A stretch of 64,000 nucleotides of DNA, taken from NCBI GenBank assembly GCA_900104855.1, contig FNSS01000001.1, forward strand, positions 5,952,001-6,016,000, given 5' to 3'. Below, in pieces: positions 8,000 to 16,550 of the stretch. The DNA comes from Rhizobiales bacterium GAS188 (GTDB lineage: Bacteria; Pseudomonadota; Alphaproteobacteria; Rhizobiales; Beijerinckiaceae). The notes below the pieces were generated by a model. The model saw only the letters and a program-made list of their open reading frames with translations, searched no databases and was not told the DNA's origin. Each line of letters starts with the position of its first letter. Positions within the stretch are counted from its first letter, which is position 1. Both the position numbers and the translations under genes were made by a program.

Positions 8000-8896
8000 A
8001 TGTACAACGCAACCGATCCCAGAGCGACGCTCGCCACCGCCAAGGCCGGCCCGCAGGCGACAGCCTTCGCGGGCGCCGAATACGCCAAATTCCATGCGAT
8101 GGCGCCGCAGGAGGACGATGCCAATGGCAAGACCTGGTATGCGCGCGGCCAGAACTTCATCATCGCCCATAGCGAGGCGAAGCCGGGCGCGAGCTTGGCG
8201 CGCAAGAACCAGGCCGACGAGTATGTGGTCCTGTTGCCGAACCCCGGCAATTCGGCGGTGATCGCCTGGAACGGCACGAGCGAGACGGTCCCGGGCTATC
8301 GGGTGGCCTTCGTGCCGCCGGGCGACAGCACGGTGACTTTGCCGTCGGGTGGCCGCGTGGTGCGCATGTTCACCACGCGCTCGGCGGATCTTTCCGGCCT
8401 CTGTGCCAATGCCGCATCCTATGCGACGGCCCATCCCAATATCCCGCCCTTTGCGACCTGGCCCGAACCCAAGGGCGGCTTCAAGCTCCGCTCCTATACG
8501 CTCGACGTCCCCGAGGAGCCCGGCAGGTTCGGGCGCATCTGGCGCTGCACCACCTTCATGGTGAATTACCTGCCGCAGCAGGACGGGCCGCGCGACATCA
8601 CCAAGCTCTCACCGCATTACCATGACGATTTCGAGCAATGCTCGCTGGCGCTCGAAGGCTCCTTCACGCACCATATCCGCTGGCCCTGGACGCCCGATCT
8701 GAACGCCTGGCGCGATGACGACCACGAGCTGTGCGGATCGCCTTCGGTCACCATCATCCCGCCGCCCGCCATCCATACGTCGCGGGCCATGGACAAGGGC
8801 GCCAATCAGCTCGTCGACATCTTCTGCCCGCCGCGCCTCGATTTCTCGCAGAAGCCGGGCTGGGTCCTGAACGCCGCGGATTATCCGATGCCCTGA
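8000..8896 (+). CDS. Uncharacterised bicupin-like protein
   Basis: The 298-aa protein has a strong ribosome site (AAGGAGG, about 9 nt before the ATG) and lies 24 nt after livH, so it is probably the last gene of the transporter operon. There is no signal peptide. Two beta-rich halves look like cupin barrels: the first spans about residues 60-130 (ends [12 protein letters not shown]), and the second contains [19 protein letters not shown] and PPAIHTSR, which could supply His/Glu metal ligands. Enzymes of this shape include dioxygenases and isomerases, but I cannot name the reaction. Its position suggests a step in using the imported compound. Confidence 0.7.
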   Translation: MYNATDPRATLATAKAGPQATAFAGAEYAKFHAMAPQEDDANGKTWYARGQNFIIAHSEAKPGASLARKNQADEYVVLLPNPGNSAVIAWNGTSETVPGYRVAFVPPGDSTVTLPSGGRVVRMFTTRSADLSGLCANAASYATAHPNIPPFATWPEPKGGFKLRSYTLDVPEEPGRFGRIWRCTTFMVNYLPQQDGPRDITKLSPHYHDDFEQCSLALEGSFTHHIRWPWTPDLNAWRDDDHELCGSPSVTIIPPPAIHTSRAMDKGANQLVDIFCPPRLDFSQKPGWVLNAADYPMP

Positions 8897-8924
8897 GGTC
8901 GAGACGGCGGCTATTGCAGAATTG

Positions 8925-9032
8925 CGGTCATCCCGTGCGCGCCGCACACGCAGTGATTCGGTGCAGACACGGGATGGATCCCGGATCAGCGGCGCATCAT
9001 CAAGTGATGCTGCGCCGCGTCCGGGATGACCG
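8925..9032. repeat. Dispersed repeat, family C (single copy here)
   Basis: The element is bounded by a perfect 11-bp inverted repeat, CGGTCATCCCG (8925-8935) and CGGGATGACCG (9022-9032). An inner palindrome is built around GCGGCGCATCA...TGATGCTGCGCCGC. It lies between the convergent bicupin and glsB-like genes and may act as a bidirectional terminator. No second copy is in this window. Confidence 0.7.
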
Positions 9033-9052
9033 AGCGGGTGTTATGCAAGGTC

Positions 9053-9307
9053 TCAGCCGCGGCGCACGAGCCTCAGGACCAGCAGCAGGATCACCGCGCC
9101 GATGACGGCATCGATGATGGCGCCGACGATGCCCATACCGATGAAGATCCCCAGCCGCGGCAGCAGAAAGCCGGCGATCAGGGCGCCTATGACACCGACG
9201 ACGAGGTCGCCGACCAGCCCGAAACCGCCGCCACGCACCAATTGCCCGGCGATCCAGCCGGCGACGACGCCGACGACGAGGAAGATGATCAGGTTCTGAA
9301 GATCCAT
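9053..9307 (-). CDS. GlsB/YeaQ/YmgE family stress-response membrane protein
   Basis: The 84-aa protein is almost entirely hydrophobic and glycine-rich, with three transmembrane segments, matching the transglycosylase-associated (GlsB/YeaQ) family. I use ATG 9307 because GGAGG lies 8 nt upstream; a GTG two codons earlier is also open. The family is linked to general stress responses in the cytoplasmic membrane, but its molecular function is not established. It stands alone. Confidence 0.88.
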   Translation of the reverse strand: MDLQNLIIFLVVGVVAGWIAGQLVRGGGFGLVGDLVVGVIGALIAGFLLPRLGIFIGMGIVGAIIDAVIGAVILLLVLRLVRRG

Positions 9308-9419
9308 AGGCACGTCCTCCCGAGGTGGAAATCGATCAGCAAGCGCAAGCCTAGCCGCCCAGGATGACAGGCGCCAGACGCATCATGAATTCTTTGGTGG
9401 CCCGCCGTCGCCTTTCCCC

Positions 9420-10280
9420 TCACCAACTGACGCCGAACGAATAGGACAGGCGCGCGCCGAGCGAGAACTCGTCACGGCTTCCGAGCTTGGTGACGATCGG
9501 GCTCTTGCCGGCATCGCCGATCAGGCGCTGATAGCCGCCATTGATGCTAGCAGCCCATTGGTCGTTCCATTGATAAGTCGCCGCGGCCGCGAGACCCGCG
9601 CCCGAAAGCCCGCCATTCGGCCGATAGGGCGCCACCAGGGCATTGTTGAGCGCGTCCGCGAAGGTGACGCCGAAACGGGTGCGCATGTCTTTGGTGCCTT
9701 CGAGCGAGAGGCGCGGGCCGCCCGACAACGTCCATTTGCCGAGGCGCTCGACCCAATCGGCCGAGAGATAGGCGGCGAAGCCGTCACCAGCCCTGAATCC
9801 ATGCACCAGCTCGGCGCGGGCGCGGATATGCTGACTCGGCCAAAGCTCGACGAATCCGCCTCCCTGCAGGGTCCATGGCACCTTGTGCAAGCCACGCAGT
9901 TCCGGATTGCCGCTCAGATAGCGGCCGCCCTGATAGCGCACCACCGGACCGAAGCGCAGCCAGTCCATCGGCGACAGGTCGAAGCCGATGCCGTCATCCG
10001 GCGCCGAGAAGGTTTCTGGCGTCCCCACACGGCGAAAGCCGATCGACGGATAAGGAGTGAACCCATAATTCTTGGACCCCAGATATTGGGGGCCGACCGC
10101 GCCGTTTGCGGTGAGCTTCACGATCCACCCTTGCGGGATTTGCGGTGAGGGGATGTCGGGCGCTTGCCCGGGATCCGCGGCGCGAGCCGCCGATCCGATG
10201 CCGATAAGGCAGCCCAAGGCGAAGAGGCATGAGACCGTTGAACGCAACACTGGTGAACGCAACACTTTTGAACGCAACAC
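9420..10280 (-). CDS. MipA/OmpV family outer-membrane protein
   Basis: The 286-aa product has an N-terminal signal peptide (STVSCLFALGCLIGIGSAARA), then a beta-barrel of the MipA/OmpV type, ending in FSLGARLSYSFGVSW with the C-terminal aromatic typical of outer-membrane barrels. Typical segments are GAVGPQYLGSKNYGFTPYPSIGFR and GPVVRYQGGR. Members bind MltA or act as scaffolds or porin-like proteins; the role here is open. The start region is unusual: three copies of a 15-bp repeat encode VLRSx, each beginning with an in-frame GTG (10280, 10265, 10250). AGAGGA 9 nt before 10280 favours the first. Confidence 0.85.
   Translation of the reverse strand: MLRSKVLRSPVLRSTVSCLFALGCLIGIGSAARAADPGQAPDIPSPQIPQGWIVKLTANGAVGPQYLGSKNYGFTPYPSIGFRRVGTPETFSAPDDGIGFDLSPMDWLRFGPVVRYQGGRYLSGNPELRGLHKVPWTLQGGGFVELWPSQHIRARAELVHGFRAGDGFAAYLSADWVERLGKWTLSGGPRLSLEGTKDMRTRFGVTFADALNNALVAPYRPNGGLSGAGLAAAATYQWNDQWAASINGGYQRLIGDAGKSPIVTKLGSRDEFSLGARLSYSFGVSW
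10239..10280. repeat. 15-bp tandem repeat at the MipA-family gene start
   Basis: AACGCAACAC recurs at 10241-10250, 10256-10265 and 10271-10280 with a strict 15-bp period. On the coding strand each unit reads GTGTTGCGTTCA plus one variable codon, giving VLRSK, VLRSP and VLRST. The period is a multiple of three, so copy-number change would lengthen or shorten the n-region of the signal peptide without breaking the frame. Confidence 0.85.
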
Positions 10281-10574
10281 GTGGCGAATTCCTCTGGAGT
10301 GATGCGTCGCATTTGACAGAAAACCTTCGCCATAAAGTTACCAAATGGAATCATGCACCCGCTTTTCGGCATGCCGCAACGACAATCATGTGGCCCGCAT
10401 GCGCCCAGGCTGTCGCGGTCGAGCGGTCGCTCGATGTTGACTGCAAAGACGCGATCGATCGCGAACAAGTGGCCACAGCATTTTACTTCATACCTGCGCA
10501 TCAATACGATATTGTGTTTCGCGGATGGATTATATCCGCAGGTGCGCTGCCCTCCTCAGCTATAGGCGCGCCCT
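10281..10574. other. Non-coding region between MipA-family gene and pilus operon end
   Basis: I see no convincing gene here. The part next to 10280 holds the ribosome-binding site and presumably the promoter of the MipA-family gene. Base composition drops between about 10480 and 10550. Short open frames on both strands lack family features. Confidence 0.5.
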
Positions 10575-10619
10575 GAGCCCGTCGCGATTACTGCGGAGCC
10601 CTCCGATCGCGGCGGGCTC
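10575..10619 (-). terminator. Candidate hairpin terminator after the pilus operon
   Basis: GAGCCCGTCGCGAT (10575-10588) pairs with ATCGCGGCGGGCTC (10606-10619) with one mismatch, giving a 14-bp stem 55 nt past the last pilus gene. There is no U-run after it on the minus strand, so it may only be an mRNA-end stabiliser. Confidence 0.45.
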
Positions 10620-10673
10620 TCCCTTCAGGTGGGCCACGCCATAACGAAATTCTCGAGCGCCTCGAGTCGAGGA

Positions 10674-11660
10674 TCAGTAGGTGATCGTCACGACGATGGT
10701 GTCCTGGTATGTCGCCGGTGCGGGAGTGGTTTGCGCCGATACGCGGCCATAGACGGTGAGCGCCTGCGCCGCGCCTGTTCCCGTTCCGGCGGCCGTATTC
10801 GATCCCGTAGTGCTTCCCCAGGGCAGCGTGCGTGCGGAGTCCCGATAGAGTCCATAGGTAATTTGGGCGGCGCCATTCGCCATCTTGCGCTGCGTCGGAT
10901 CGGTCGCACCGGAATTGCCGCCGTTGAGCGCCACCGTGTAGGGGAGGGAATTGCTGCACTGAACGCTGAGCGAGGAAGTCGCATCGACATTGTGGGTCAG
11001 CACCGATGCCGTACCGAAATTCAAGGTGGTGGCGCTGACATTGCAGCTGCTGAGCACGGTCGCGGTCGCCGATGTGGACGTGCTGGTCGTCTTTCCGCCC
11101 GTCGGGCACGCGGCAATGAATCGATTGGCATACTGAATGAAGGGGTTGGCCGTGAAGGTCGAAGAATAGGACCCGGCTGCGGCGGTCTGTTGCGAACCAA
11201 GCAGTCGCGCATTGACGGTCACCGGCGTGCTGCCATTTGCAGGCACATCCAGCTGAACGCCGGACGTGTCATAACCGGTCTGCCAGGAGCCCCATAATAG
11301 GGTTCGCGCGCTGTCGGAATAGAGATCGTAGCGAAGCTTCGCGCTGCTTGGACCCGTCAATTGGCGGCTCGAGGTATCGCCTGCCGACCCGACACCCAAG
11401 CTTATGCATAGGCGTATTCCAAAGGCGCCGCCGCCCGTGCACGAGACTGTCATGGTGGATGTGGTGTCGACGGCAGTTCCCGTGAGGACGTTGACACTCC
11501 CGAATGCGACGGCCGGCATGCTCACCGTGCATGTTTGAGCGGATGCGCCCACGTCGCAGACCAACAGCGAGACCAAGCAGCAAAGGGCCTTGACCAGCGA
11601 TCGACACGCAGAGTTGCGACGTCGAAACGGGAAAGAGACGCGGTCCTTTGCTCCTTGCAT
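10674..11660 (-). CDS. Two-domain spore coat U (SCPU) protein, putative pilus tip adhesin
   Basis: The 328-aa protein has a signal peptide (core ALCCLVSLLVCDVGASAQ) followed by two SCPU-type immunoglobulin-like domains, about residues 42-185 and 205-328. Each begins with a cysteine strand (TCTVSMPAVAFG; SCNVSATTLNFG) and contains the family signature YxLYxDxARTxxWG. The C-domain ends TYQDTIVVTITY, like the single-domain subunit upstream. In Csu-type archaic chaperone-usher systems the tip adhesin (CsuE) is the two-domain subunit encoded last, and this gene matches that place. AGGAGG lies only 4 nt before the ATG. Confidence 0.85.
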   Translation of the reverse strand: MQGAKDRVSFPFRRRNSACRSLVKALCCLVSLLVCDVGASAQTCTVSMPAVAFGSVNVLTGTAVDTTSTMTVSCTGGGAFGIRLCISLGVGSAGDTSSRQLTGPSSAKLRYDLYSDSARTLLWGSWQTGYDTSGVQLDVPANGSTPVTVNARLLGSQQTAAAGSYSSTFTANPFIQYANRFIAACPTGGKTTSTSTSATATVLSSCNVSATTLNFGTASVLTHNVDATSSLSVQCSNSLPYTVALNGGNSGATDPTQRKMANGAAQITYGLYRDSARTLPWGSTTGSNTAAGTGTGAAQALTVYGRVSAQTTPAPATYQDTIVVTITY

Positions 11661-11729
11661 GCAGCCTCCTTGGGTTGGACGGCGACGACTCGGCAGGCGC
11701 TTGGCCCACGTGTTCGAGTCCGCTCCTCT

Positions 11730-14198
11730 TCAGCGGCATGTGATCGGCAGGACGACTTGCTCGTTTGGCTTCGCCATGTAGGTGAAGGAGGCTCGGCACG
11801 TACCTCTTTCGGTCGTGACGACGATGCTGTTCTCGGGAGCGAGCCCCTTGACATAGGCGCGTCCGTCATAGCCGACGACGAATTCCTGCTTGCCTTCGAT
11901 TTCGCCGTGCGACCCTGCCGGGACCGGCTTTCCGTCAGCGGTCGACAAGACGAGAATTGCGGCTTCCACCTTCGTGCGGACCCCGAAATCGACGCGCACA
12001 CCGGCACGATCGGCCGGCGCTATGACGTCCTGCGTCGTCGCGACGTCCGCGTCGATCGGCAGATTGCGCGTGTCGATCGCGATCTTGTTCTTCTGGTAGG
12101 AGCGCAGACCCGGCACGAGCAACCGGCCGTTCGAGTCGGTTACGCCGATGGGCCGGTTCTCATAAAGCACCCCGACATTGGGCACGCCGGCCTCGACGAC
12201 GGCAAAGCTGTCGTCGATCCGGCTCGTCAGGAAGACACCCGTTCCCATGGTCGCGATTGCGCCGTCGACCTGCGCGGTGGCGGTTGCGCCGTGGTTTGCG
12301 TGGCCGATGGTTGCCTCGGCCCACCCGTAGGGTGAGCGATAGGAAGCTGCGGCGGATTGTACGGCAGGCTTTCCTTGGCTGCCCGTCACCCGCCACCCGA
12401 CGCTGCCGGGCTCGAGTCCGAGCGGCTTCGTCACATCCTCGATGACGCTGGTGCCGTCCTTGCCGGTGGAGACCGAGGTCGAGGCGGTCGCGGAACCGCC
12501 GATGGGCACGGAGAGGCCGACGAAAAAGCCGGTGTTCCTCTTGGCCCCGAGATCGGTGAAGGCGGTGGCGCTGACATAGGCGCCGAAAGGCAGCGGCCGT
12601 GAATATGAGGCGGTCAAGATCTTCGATCGGTCTCCCGAGGCCGCCCTGAGATCGATGTAGCTCGCGCTGAGGCTGCCGCTGTCAAAAGACAAAGGTGCGC
12701 CGATTGAGATGCGGTTGAGCATCTTTGGGGGCTTGGCGTCGATAAAGAGCGGTGAGAGGGCAGGCGCCCCTGCCAGGGGAATATCGTATCGCAAGACCTC
12801 GAAGATGCTCGGGCTCTGTTTCAGTCCGCTGGCCTGAAACCGCGCCGTGACGGATGCGAGGTCGTTGTAGTTGCCGAAGGTCATCTGCGAGCTGGCGTTG
12901 AAGGTGACGGGGCCGATCCTCGCCTCATAGGAGGCATAGGGCTGCAGGCCCGTCGAGCCGCCAAAATGGCTGGCGGCGAGCGCGAAGGATGCGACGCCAA
13001 AGCCTCCGGTGCGCAGCACGGCGCCGGCACCGCCGTTCAGGAGACCGCCGCCAGCCTCCGCATGGCCCTCGAGCGTCAACCAATCGAAGACACCCTGTCG
13101 CCAGCTTCCCGATGCCACAGGCTTCCCGACATAGGCGTCGAGCGTCGTGCCATAATTGATCCTCGGCAGGCCTGCTTCGAAGGAGAAGTCGAAAAGCCCA
13201 GGCGCCAGGAGGCTCTGTGACACATAGAAGGGCGAAGTCGTTTGCGTTTCGTGGCCCGCCGCGTCGCGCAGCACGATGCGAGCCTCTCCGCCACCCGTGA
13301 TGACCGGGATATTCGTGATCTGATACGGGCCGGTGTTGAGGTCCTGCGAATAGGTCTTCAGATTGTTGATGTAGACGTCGACTGTCGACGGGACGGCCGC
13401 GCTGCCGCTCACCGATGCCAATGGCAGCGTGATGAGGTCGGCGCGAAGGCCGAAATTGCGCTGTGTTTGAAAGCCCCCGAGCCGTACCGGTCGGGTCCAG
13501 GCGAGGCCGCCAGTAATGGCGTCGCCAGCCCGGTAGGATATCAATGTCTGCGGGTCCGAATAGGCGAAGGTCGTGTCGAGCCTCAGGACGCCCCCTTGGC
13601 CCGATGCACCTGCCGGGCCGGCCGGGGAGGACCGCACGATCGCCGACTGGCTCAATGTGCCGAAAGGCGAAAAAGCGCGCGCGTCGAAGGTCGCGGAGAC
13701 ACCGTTGAACGCGAAGGCGCTCCGATTGAAATCACCGCTCGACGCTGCAAAGAGATTGTAGTTGAGAACCGCGCCATAACCGGCCTCGACCGCCGTCGGC
13801 GCCTCCGGCCGGGTCGTCGCCCGGTAGACCTGCGTCGCTCGCAGCGAATCGGGGATCGTGATGAGGAGGCGCTGTTGCGGCACGTCGTAGCGATAGGACA
13901 GCCCTGCGATCTCATCGAGAGCGATGATATCGGTCGCTGCCGTGTCCTTCCCGGGGTTCACTCCGATGTCTTCGAGTTCCTGGCGGCGTGCTCCGAGGCG
14001 TTGCCCGTCAACGGCAACGAACGAGCCGATCAATTTGGTCGGCACGTCGTTGATGAAGACTTCGAGTTGAAGCTGCTCGCCAGCCTGAGCGGCGGGGACG
14101 CGCTGAAGGAGAAGCAGGACCACAATCGGCCACGCAAAAAAGACCCTTGGCTCAGGGACTCGTGACAACCGGAGCGGTTGCACGGAAGGGGCCGTCAT
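11730..14198 (-). CDS. Fimbrial outer-membrane usher protein (archaic chaperone-usher)
   Basis: The ushers thread chaperone-bound subunits through the outer membrane. I start at ATG 14198 (822 aa), inside the chaperone gene end, giving a signal sequence with the core FFAWPIVVLLLLQRVPAAQA; an in-frame start at 14237 would add thirteen residues. The mature protein shows the N-terminal chaperone-binding region (QLEVFINDVP...), the barrel with the plug region near DVYINNLKTYSQDLNTGPYQI, and the C-terminal PapC-like domain with GVLYENRPIGVTDSNGRLL and GFVKGL-like AYVKGLAPEN. Cysteines close the C-terminus (TCRASFTY...ITCR). It overlaps the chaperone gene by 47 nt. Confidence 0.9.
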   Translation of the reverse strand: MTAPSVQPLRLSRVPEPRVFFAWPIVVLLLLQRVPAAQAGEQLQLEVFINDVPTKLIGSFVAVDGQRLGARRQELEDIGVNPGKDTAATDIIALDEIAGLSYRYDVPQQRLLITIPDSLRATQVYRATTRPEAPTAVEAGYGAVLNYNLFAASSGDFNRSAFAFNGVSATFDARAFSPFGTLSQSAIVRSSPAGPAGASGQGGVLRLDTTFAYSDPQTLISYRAGDAITGGLAWTRPVRLGGFQTQRNFGLRADLITLPLASVSGSAAVPSTVDVYINNLKTYSQDLNTGPYQITNIPVITGGGEARIVLRDAAGHETQTTSPFYVSQSLLAPGLFDFSFEAGLPRINYGTTLDAYVGKPVASGSWRQGVFDWLTLEGHAEAGGGLLNGGAGAVLRTGGFGVASFALAASHFGGSTGLQPYASYEARIGPVTFNASSQMTFGNYNDLASVTARFQASGLKQSPSIFEVLRYDIPLAGAPALSPLFIDAKPPKMLNRISIGAPLSFDSGSLSASYIDLRAASGDRSKILTASYSRPLPFGAYVSATAFTDLGAKRNTGFFVGLSVPIGGSATASTSVSTGKDGTSVIEDVTKPLGLEPGSVGWRVTGSQGKPAVQSAAASYRSPYGWAEATIGHANHGATATAQVDGAIATMGTGVFLTSRIDDSFAVVEAGVPNVGVLYENRPIGVTDSNGRLLVPGLRSYQKNKIAIDTRNLPIDADVATTQDVIAPADRAGVRVDFGVRTKVEAAILVLSTADGKPVPAGSHGEIEGKQEFVVGYDGRAYVKGLAPENSIVVTTERGTCRASFTYMAKPNEQVVLPITCR

Positions 14199-14880
14199 TG
14201 CCCTGGCCGGAGATCGACACCGATCCCCTCGAGGCAAATCCGCGGGCGCCCCCCTGGGCCGTCCAACGCATTGTCGAGCGACCTAGGGCATAGCCCACGA
14301 GACCGCGTCCGAAGGATATCGTCTTCCCGCTGTCATCACCCAGCGAAACCGCCGAGATGCGCAGGTGAGAAGCGCCTTTGTTCCGCGCCGAAAGGACGAC
14401 CCGATCACCGCTTCTCGCGACCGACCAGTCGATGGCCGGCGGCGTCCGCTCGGGCGCGGTGAAGAAGACCGGAATGGAGTGGCGTACCAGTAGTCTGATC
14501 GAGTTGGTTCTCGCCTGCGCGGCGTCGGGAAGCTCGTCGACGAACAGCCGATAGGTCTCCTCGCCTTCGACCGGCTGCTTCACGACCCGCACGACGCGCG
14601 CGACATAATCGGCGTGCGGCGCCAGCGTGACTGCCGGAGGCGAGGCGACCACATCCTCGGTGGGCTCAAGCCGTTCCTCGCCATCCGACTGCGACCAGCG
14701 GAATACGCGAACCTGCACATTGATTGGCGTCGCTCCTTCATTGCGAAGCGTCAGCGTCGAAGCGGCACCCGGCGCCGCTACGTCCACCATGGCAGGTTGC
14801 ACCTGGAGGGACGCGGCACGCAGCGGCGCGCTGCAGGCGAGCGCGATGGCAAAGGCGGAAGCAAGCTTCGCAATGGACAT
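14152..14880 (-). CDS. Periplasmic pilus-assembly chaperone
   Basis: The 242-aa protein has a signal peptide (MSIAKLASAFAIALACSAPL) and two immunoglobulin-like domains of the PapD/CsuC type. Typical features are LTLRNEGATPINVQVRVFRW in the first domain, VRVVKQPVEGEETYRLFVDELP before the G1 strand, and IRLLVRHSIPVFF with alternating hydrophobic residues for donor-strand complementation. GAGGAA lies 6 nt before the ATG. It sits between the single-domain subunit and the usher. Confidence 0.9.
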   Translation of the reverse strand: MSIAKLASAFAIALACSAPLRAASLQVQPAMVDVAAPGAASTLTLRNEGATPINVQVRVFRWSQSDGEERLEPTEDVVASPPAVTLAPHADYVARVVRVVKQPVEGEETYRLFVDELPDAAQARTNSIRLLVRHSIPVFFTAPERTPPAIDWSVARSGDRVVLSARNKGASHLRISAVSLGDDSGKTISFGRGLVGYALGRSTMRWTAQGGARGFASRGSVSISGQGNDGPFRATAPVVTSP

Positions 14881-14930
14881 GTTTCATTCCTCGCTCTGGC
14901 CAATTTTCGGTCAGAATGAACGACGGCCAA

Positions 14931-15398
14931 TCAGTAATTGACGGTGACTGTGATCGTGTCTGTGTAGAGCGCCGCGGCCGGAGTCGTTTGCGCAGGCACG
15001 CGCCCATTGACCGTATAGCTCTGGGGAGCACCGTTGCCGGTGCCCGCAACAGTGTTCGTGCCGATGGTGTTACCCCAGACCGTCGTCCTGCCGGCATCGC
15101 TATAGAGCGAATAAGTGATCGTATTGGTGCCGTTGGTCATCTTGCGCGCGGCAACAGTCGCTCCGGACCCGGTTCCGGCATCAAGACCTACGCTATAGGG
15201 GGTCGTGTTCGTGCACTGCACCTGAATAGTGGACGTTCCATCAACGTTGCCGGAAATGACACCGGACGAGCCGAAATTCAGGGTTGATGCGCTGTTGATG
15301 ATGCAGGACGCGGTGATCGTCAACTGCACCGCGAAAGTTGTCGTGGCGGTTGCTGCCTGCGCCTCGCCGCCGAAGAGAGCAAGCGCGCCCAATATCAT
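14931..15398 (-). CDS. SCPU-domain pilus subunit with in-frame amber codon upstream of the usable start
   Basis: The 155-aa reading frame encodes one SCPU domain (ASCIINSASTLNFG, YSLYSDAGRTTVWG, C-terminal DTITVTVNY), the likely main pilus subunit of the Csu-like operon. The best start is not its annotated ATG: AGGAGG (15432-15427) lies 7 nt before an ATG at 15419, in the same frame, but the third codon is TAG (15413-15411). Without the stop the N-terminus would read MT(stop)PIRCMILGALALFGG, a good signal peptide. From ATG 15398 the leader is only MILGALALFGGEAQA with no basic residue. The gene is either broken, reinitiates after a two-codon leader, or is read through. Confidence 0.75.
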   Translation of the reverse strand: MILGALALFGGEAQAATATTTFAVQLTITASCIINSASTLNFGSSGVISGNVDGTSTIQVQCTNTTPYSVGLDAGTGSGATVAARKMTNGTNTITYSLYSDAGRTTVWGNTIGTNTVAGTGNGAPQSYTVNGRVPAQTTPAAALYTDTITVTVNY

Positions 15399-15410
15399 GC
15401 ATCGAATAGG

Positions 15411-15432
15411 CTACGTCATTCCAAGGCCTCCT
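15411..15432 (-). promoter_or_regulatory. Strong ribosome site followed by two-codon ORF ending in amber
   Basis: On the minus strand the order is AGGAGG, 7-nt spacer, ATG ACG TAG. The TAG is five codons before the next ATG of the SCPU subunit and in frame with it. This decides how the first pilus gene is translated. Confidence 0.8.
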
Positions 15433-15876
15433 TCTGACTACCCCCCTCTGCCAAATCTAGCTAAGTAATCGGTAGGAAAGTTGCCGCGAAACTCGTCTAT
15501 CATCGCCGAGATTGGCATGAGTTAACGCGGGGTCAATCGCCGGGTAAGTTCACCAAGGAGCGTTAAGTTCGAGCTACTGAAATTGTTAAATTACGATTAC
15601 AATACGTTATATTGGTTGAGCCGGCGTGTCGCATCATTTGCGCGAGTCGTGCATCTCTTAGTCAATGCGAGATATGAATTATTTGGTATTACTGATAGCA
15701 TCGCCACAGCGTGATACGGGCTTTCTCAGAGTCCAGCTGTGGCAATACAATCGGATCGGTATAACTTTCGTGTGGCCACAAGTTTCGGAAGGCCGCCGGC
15801 CTCTCGTCGGCTCCAACGTGATGCCGCCGTTTGGCAGGCCGGGCTTGGCCCAAGCCGCTGACCCGTGCGTGCCTGC
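15433..15876. other. AT-richer promoter region of the pilus operon
   Basis: Composition falls well below the window average between about 15460 and 15700, with several TTA/TAAT-rich runs. This is where the promoter of the minus-strand pilus operon should lie. I see no gene with family features on either strand. Confidence 0.5.
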
Positions 15877-16098
15877 CTATTGCTCGAACCGGATATGGCG
15901 GGTGTTCGTCGGAGCCGGAGGCGAAACAGTCTCGTGCCCTTCGACGGCAGCCTTGGCGAGTTCGCGCTCGAGGATGTCTCTCATGACGACGGACATGCTT
16001 TGCCCCGTCTGCGTGCAATGGCGCTTCAGCGCCGCATAGGTTTCCGCATCGATGCGGAATTTCAGCACGCCTGTCTTCTTCGGTTTTCGGGTCATCAT
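15877..16098 (-). CDS. Small ribbon-helix-helix protein
   Basis: From ATG 16098 the product is 73 aa and begins MMTRKPKKTG; the reading frame stays open upstream to 16332 but that part has no domain-like character. Residues about 10-50 (VLKFRIDAETYAALKRHCTQ and MSVVMRDILERELAKAA) fit a short beta strand and two helices of the ribbon-helix-helix (CopG/ParD-like) fold, so it probably binds DNA as a dimer. No partner toxin gene is adjacent, which argues against a simple toxin-antitoxin pair. It might regulate the neighbouring pilus operon, but nothing in the sequence proves that. Confidence 0.6.
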   Translation of the reverse strand: MMTRKPKKTGVLKFRIDAETYAALKRHCTQTGQSMSVVMRDILERELAKAAVEGHETVSPPAPTNTRHIRFEQ

Positions 16099-16550
16099 CG
16101 AGCTCACGGCCTTTCGTGTCTTACGACTGTCGATGCGGTCACGTTTCCAAGCGAACGCTGGCGGATCCCCGATGATCGCCATTGCCTTGCAGCCGATGAG
16201 GCGAGTTCGCGGAGAAGCCCATTTCGGTCCGGTCAGCCAGTCTTGCCTCGTTTCCGCCATGCTTGTGCATTGAGGGTTCCTTGAGGACTCCTGGAGATTC
16301 CGCGCGACCTCGCTCATTTCGCCCGCCGCCAATCTGGCGAAGTTGCAACCGGCTAAGAAGTGACAAATGTCACGGTTGATCGTCGATAATCCCCGTGGGC
16401 GTGATCGTGGTGATCGATTGCACCTCTATCGGGATTGGCATAAGAATCAGGTTGAGCTTGGCCTGTTCTGGAGATGCTTATCCAGAAAGAGCTTGGCGCT
16501 CGGGCTCGTGAATATTGTGGCCACATCGAGAGCCGGGGAGTTTTGGCACG
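16099..16550. other. Region without a confident gene
   Basis: The upstream extension of the ribbon-helix-helix frame (to 16332) and a short plus-strand frame (16367-16621) are open, but neither shows a recognisable domain. The stretch should hold the promoter of the coiled-coil/OmpA/GTPase operon. Nothing else was seen. Confidence 0.45.

Noticed and set aside
15877-16332. Ribbon-helix-helix gene as antitoxin of a toxin-antitoxin pair
   Set aside because: No small toxin-like gene abuts it on the same strand. The neighbouring open frames lack RelE, VapC or MazF features.
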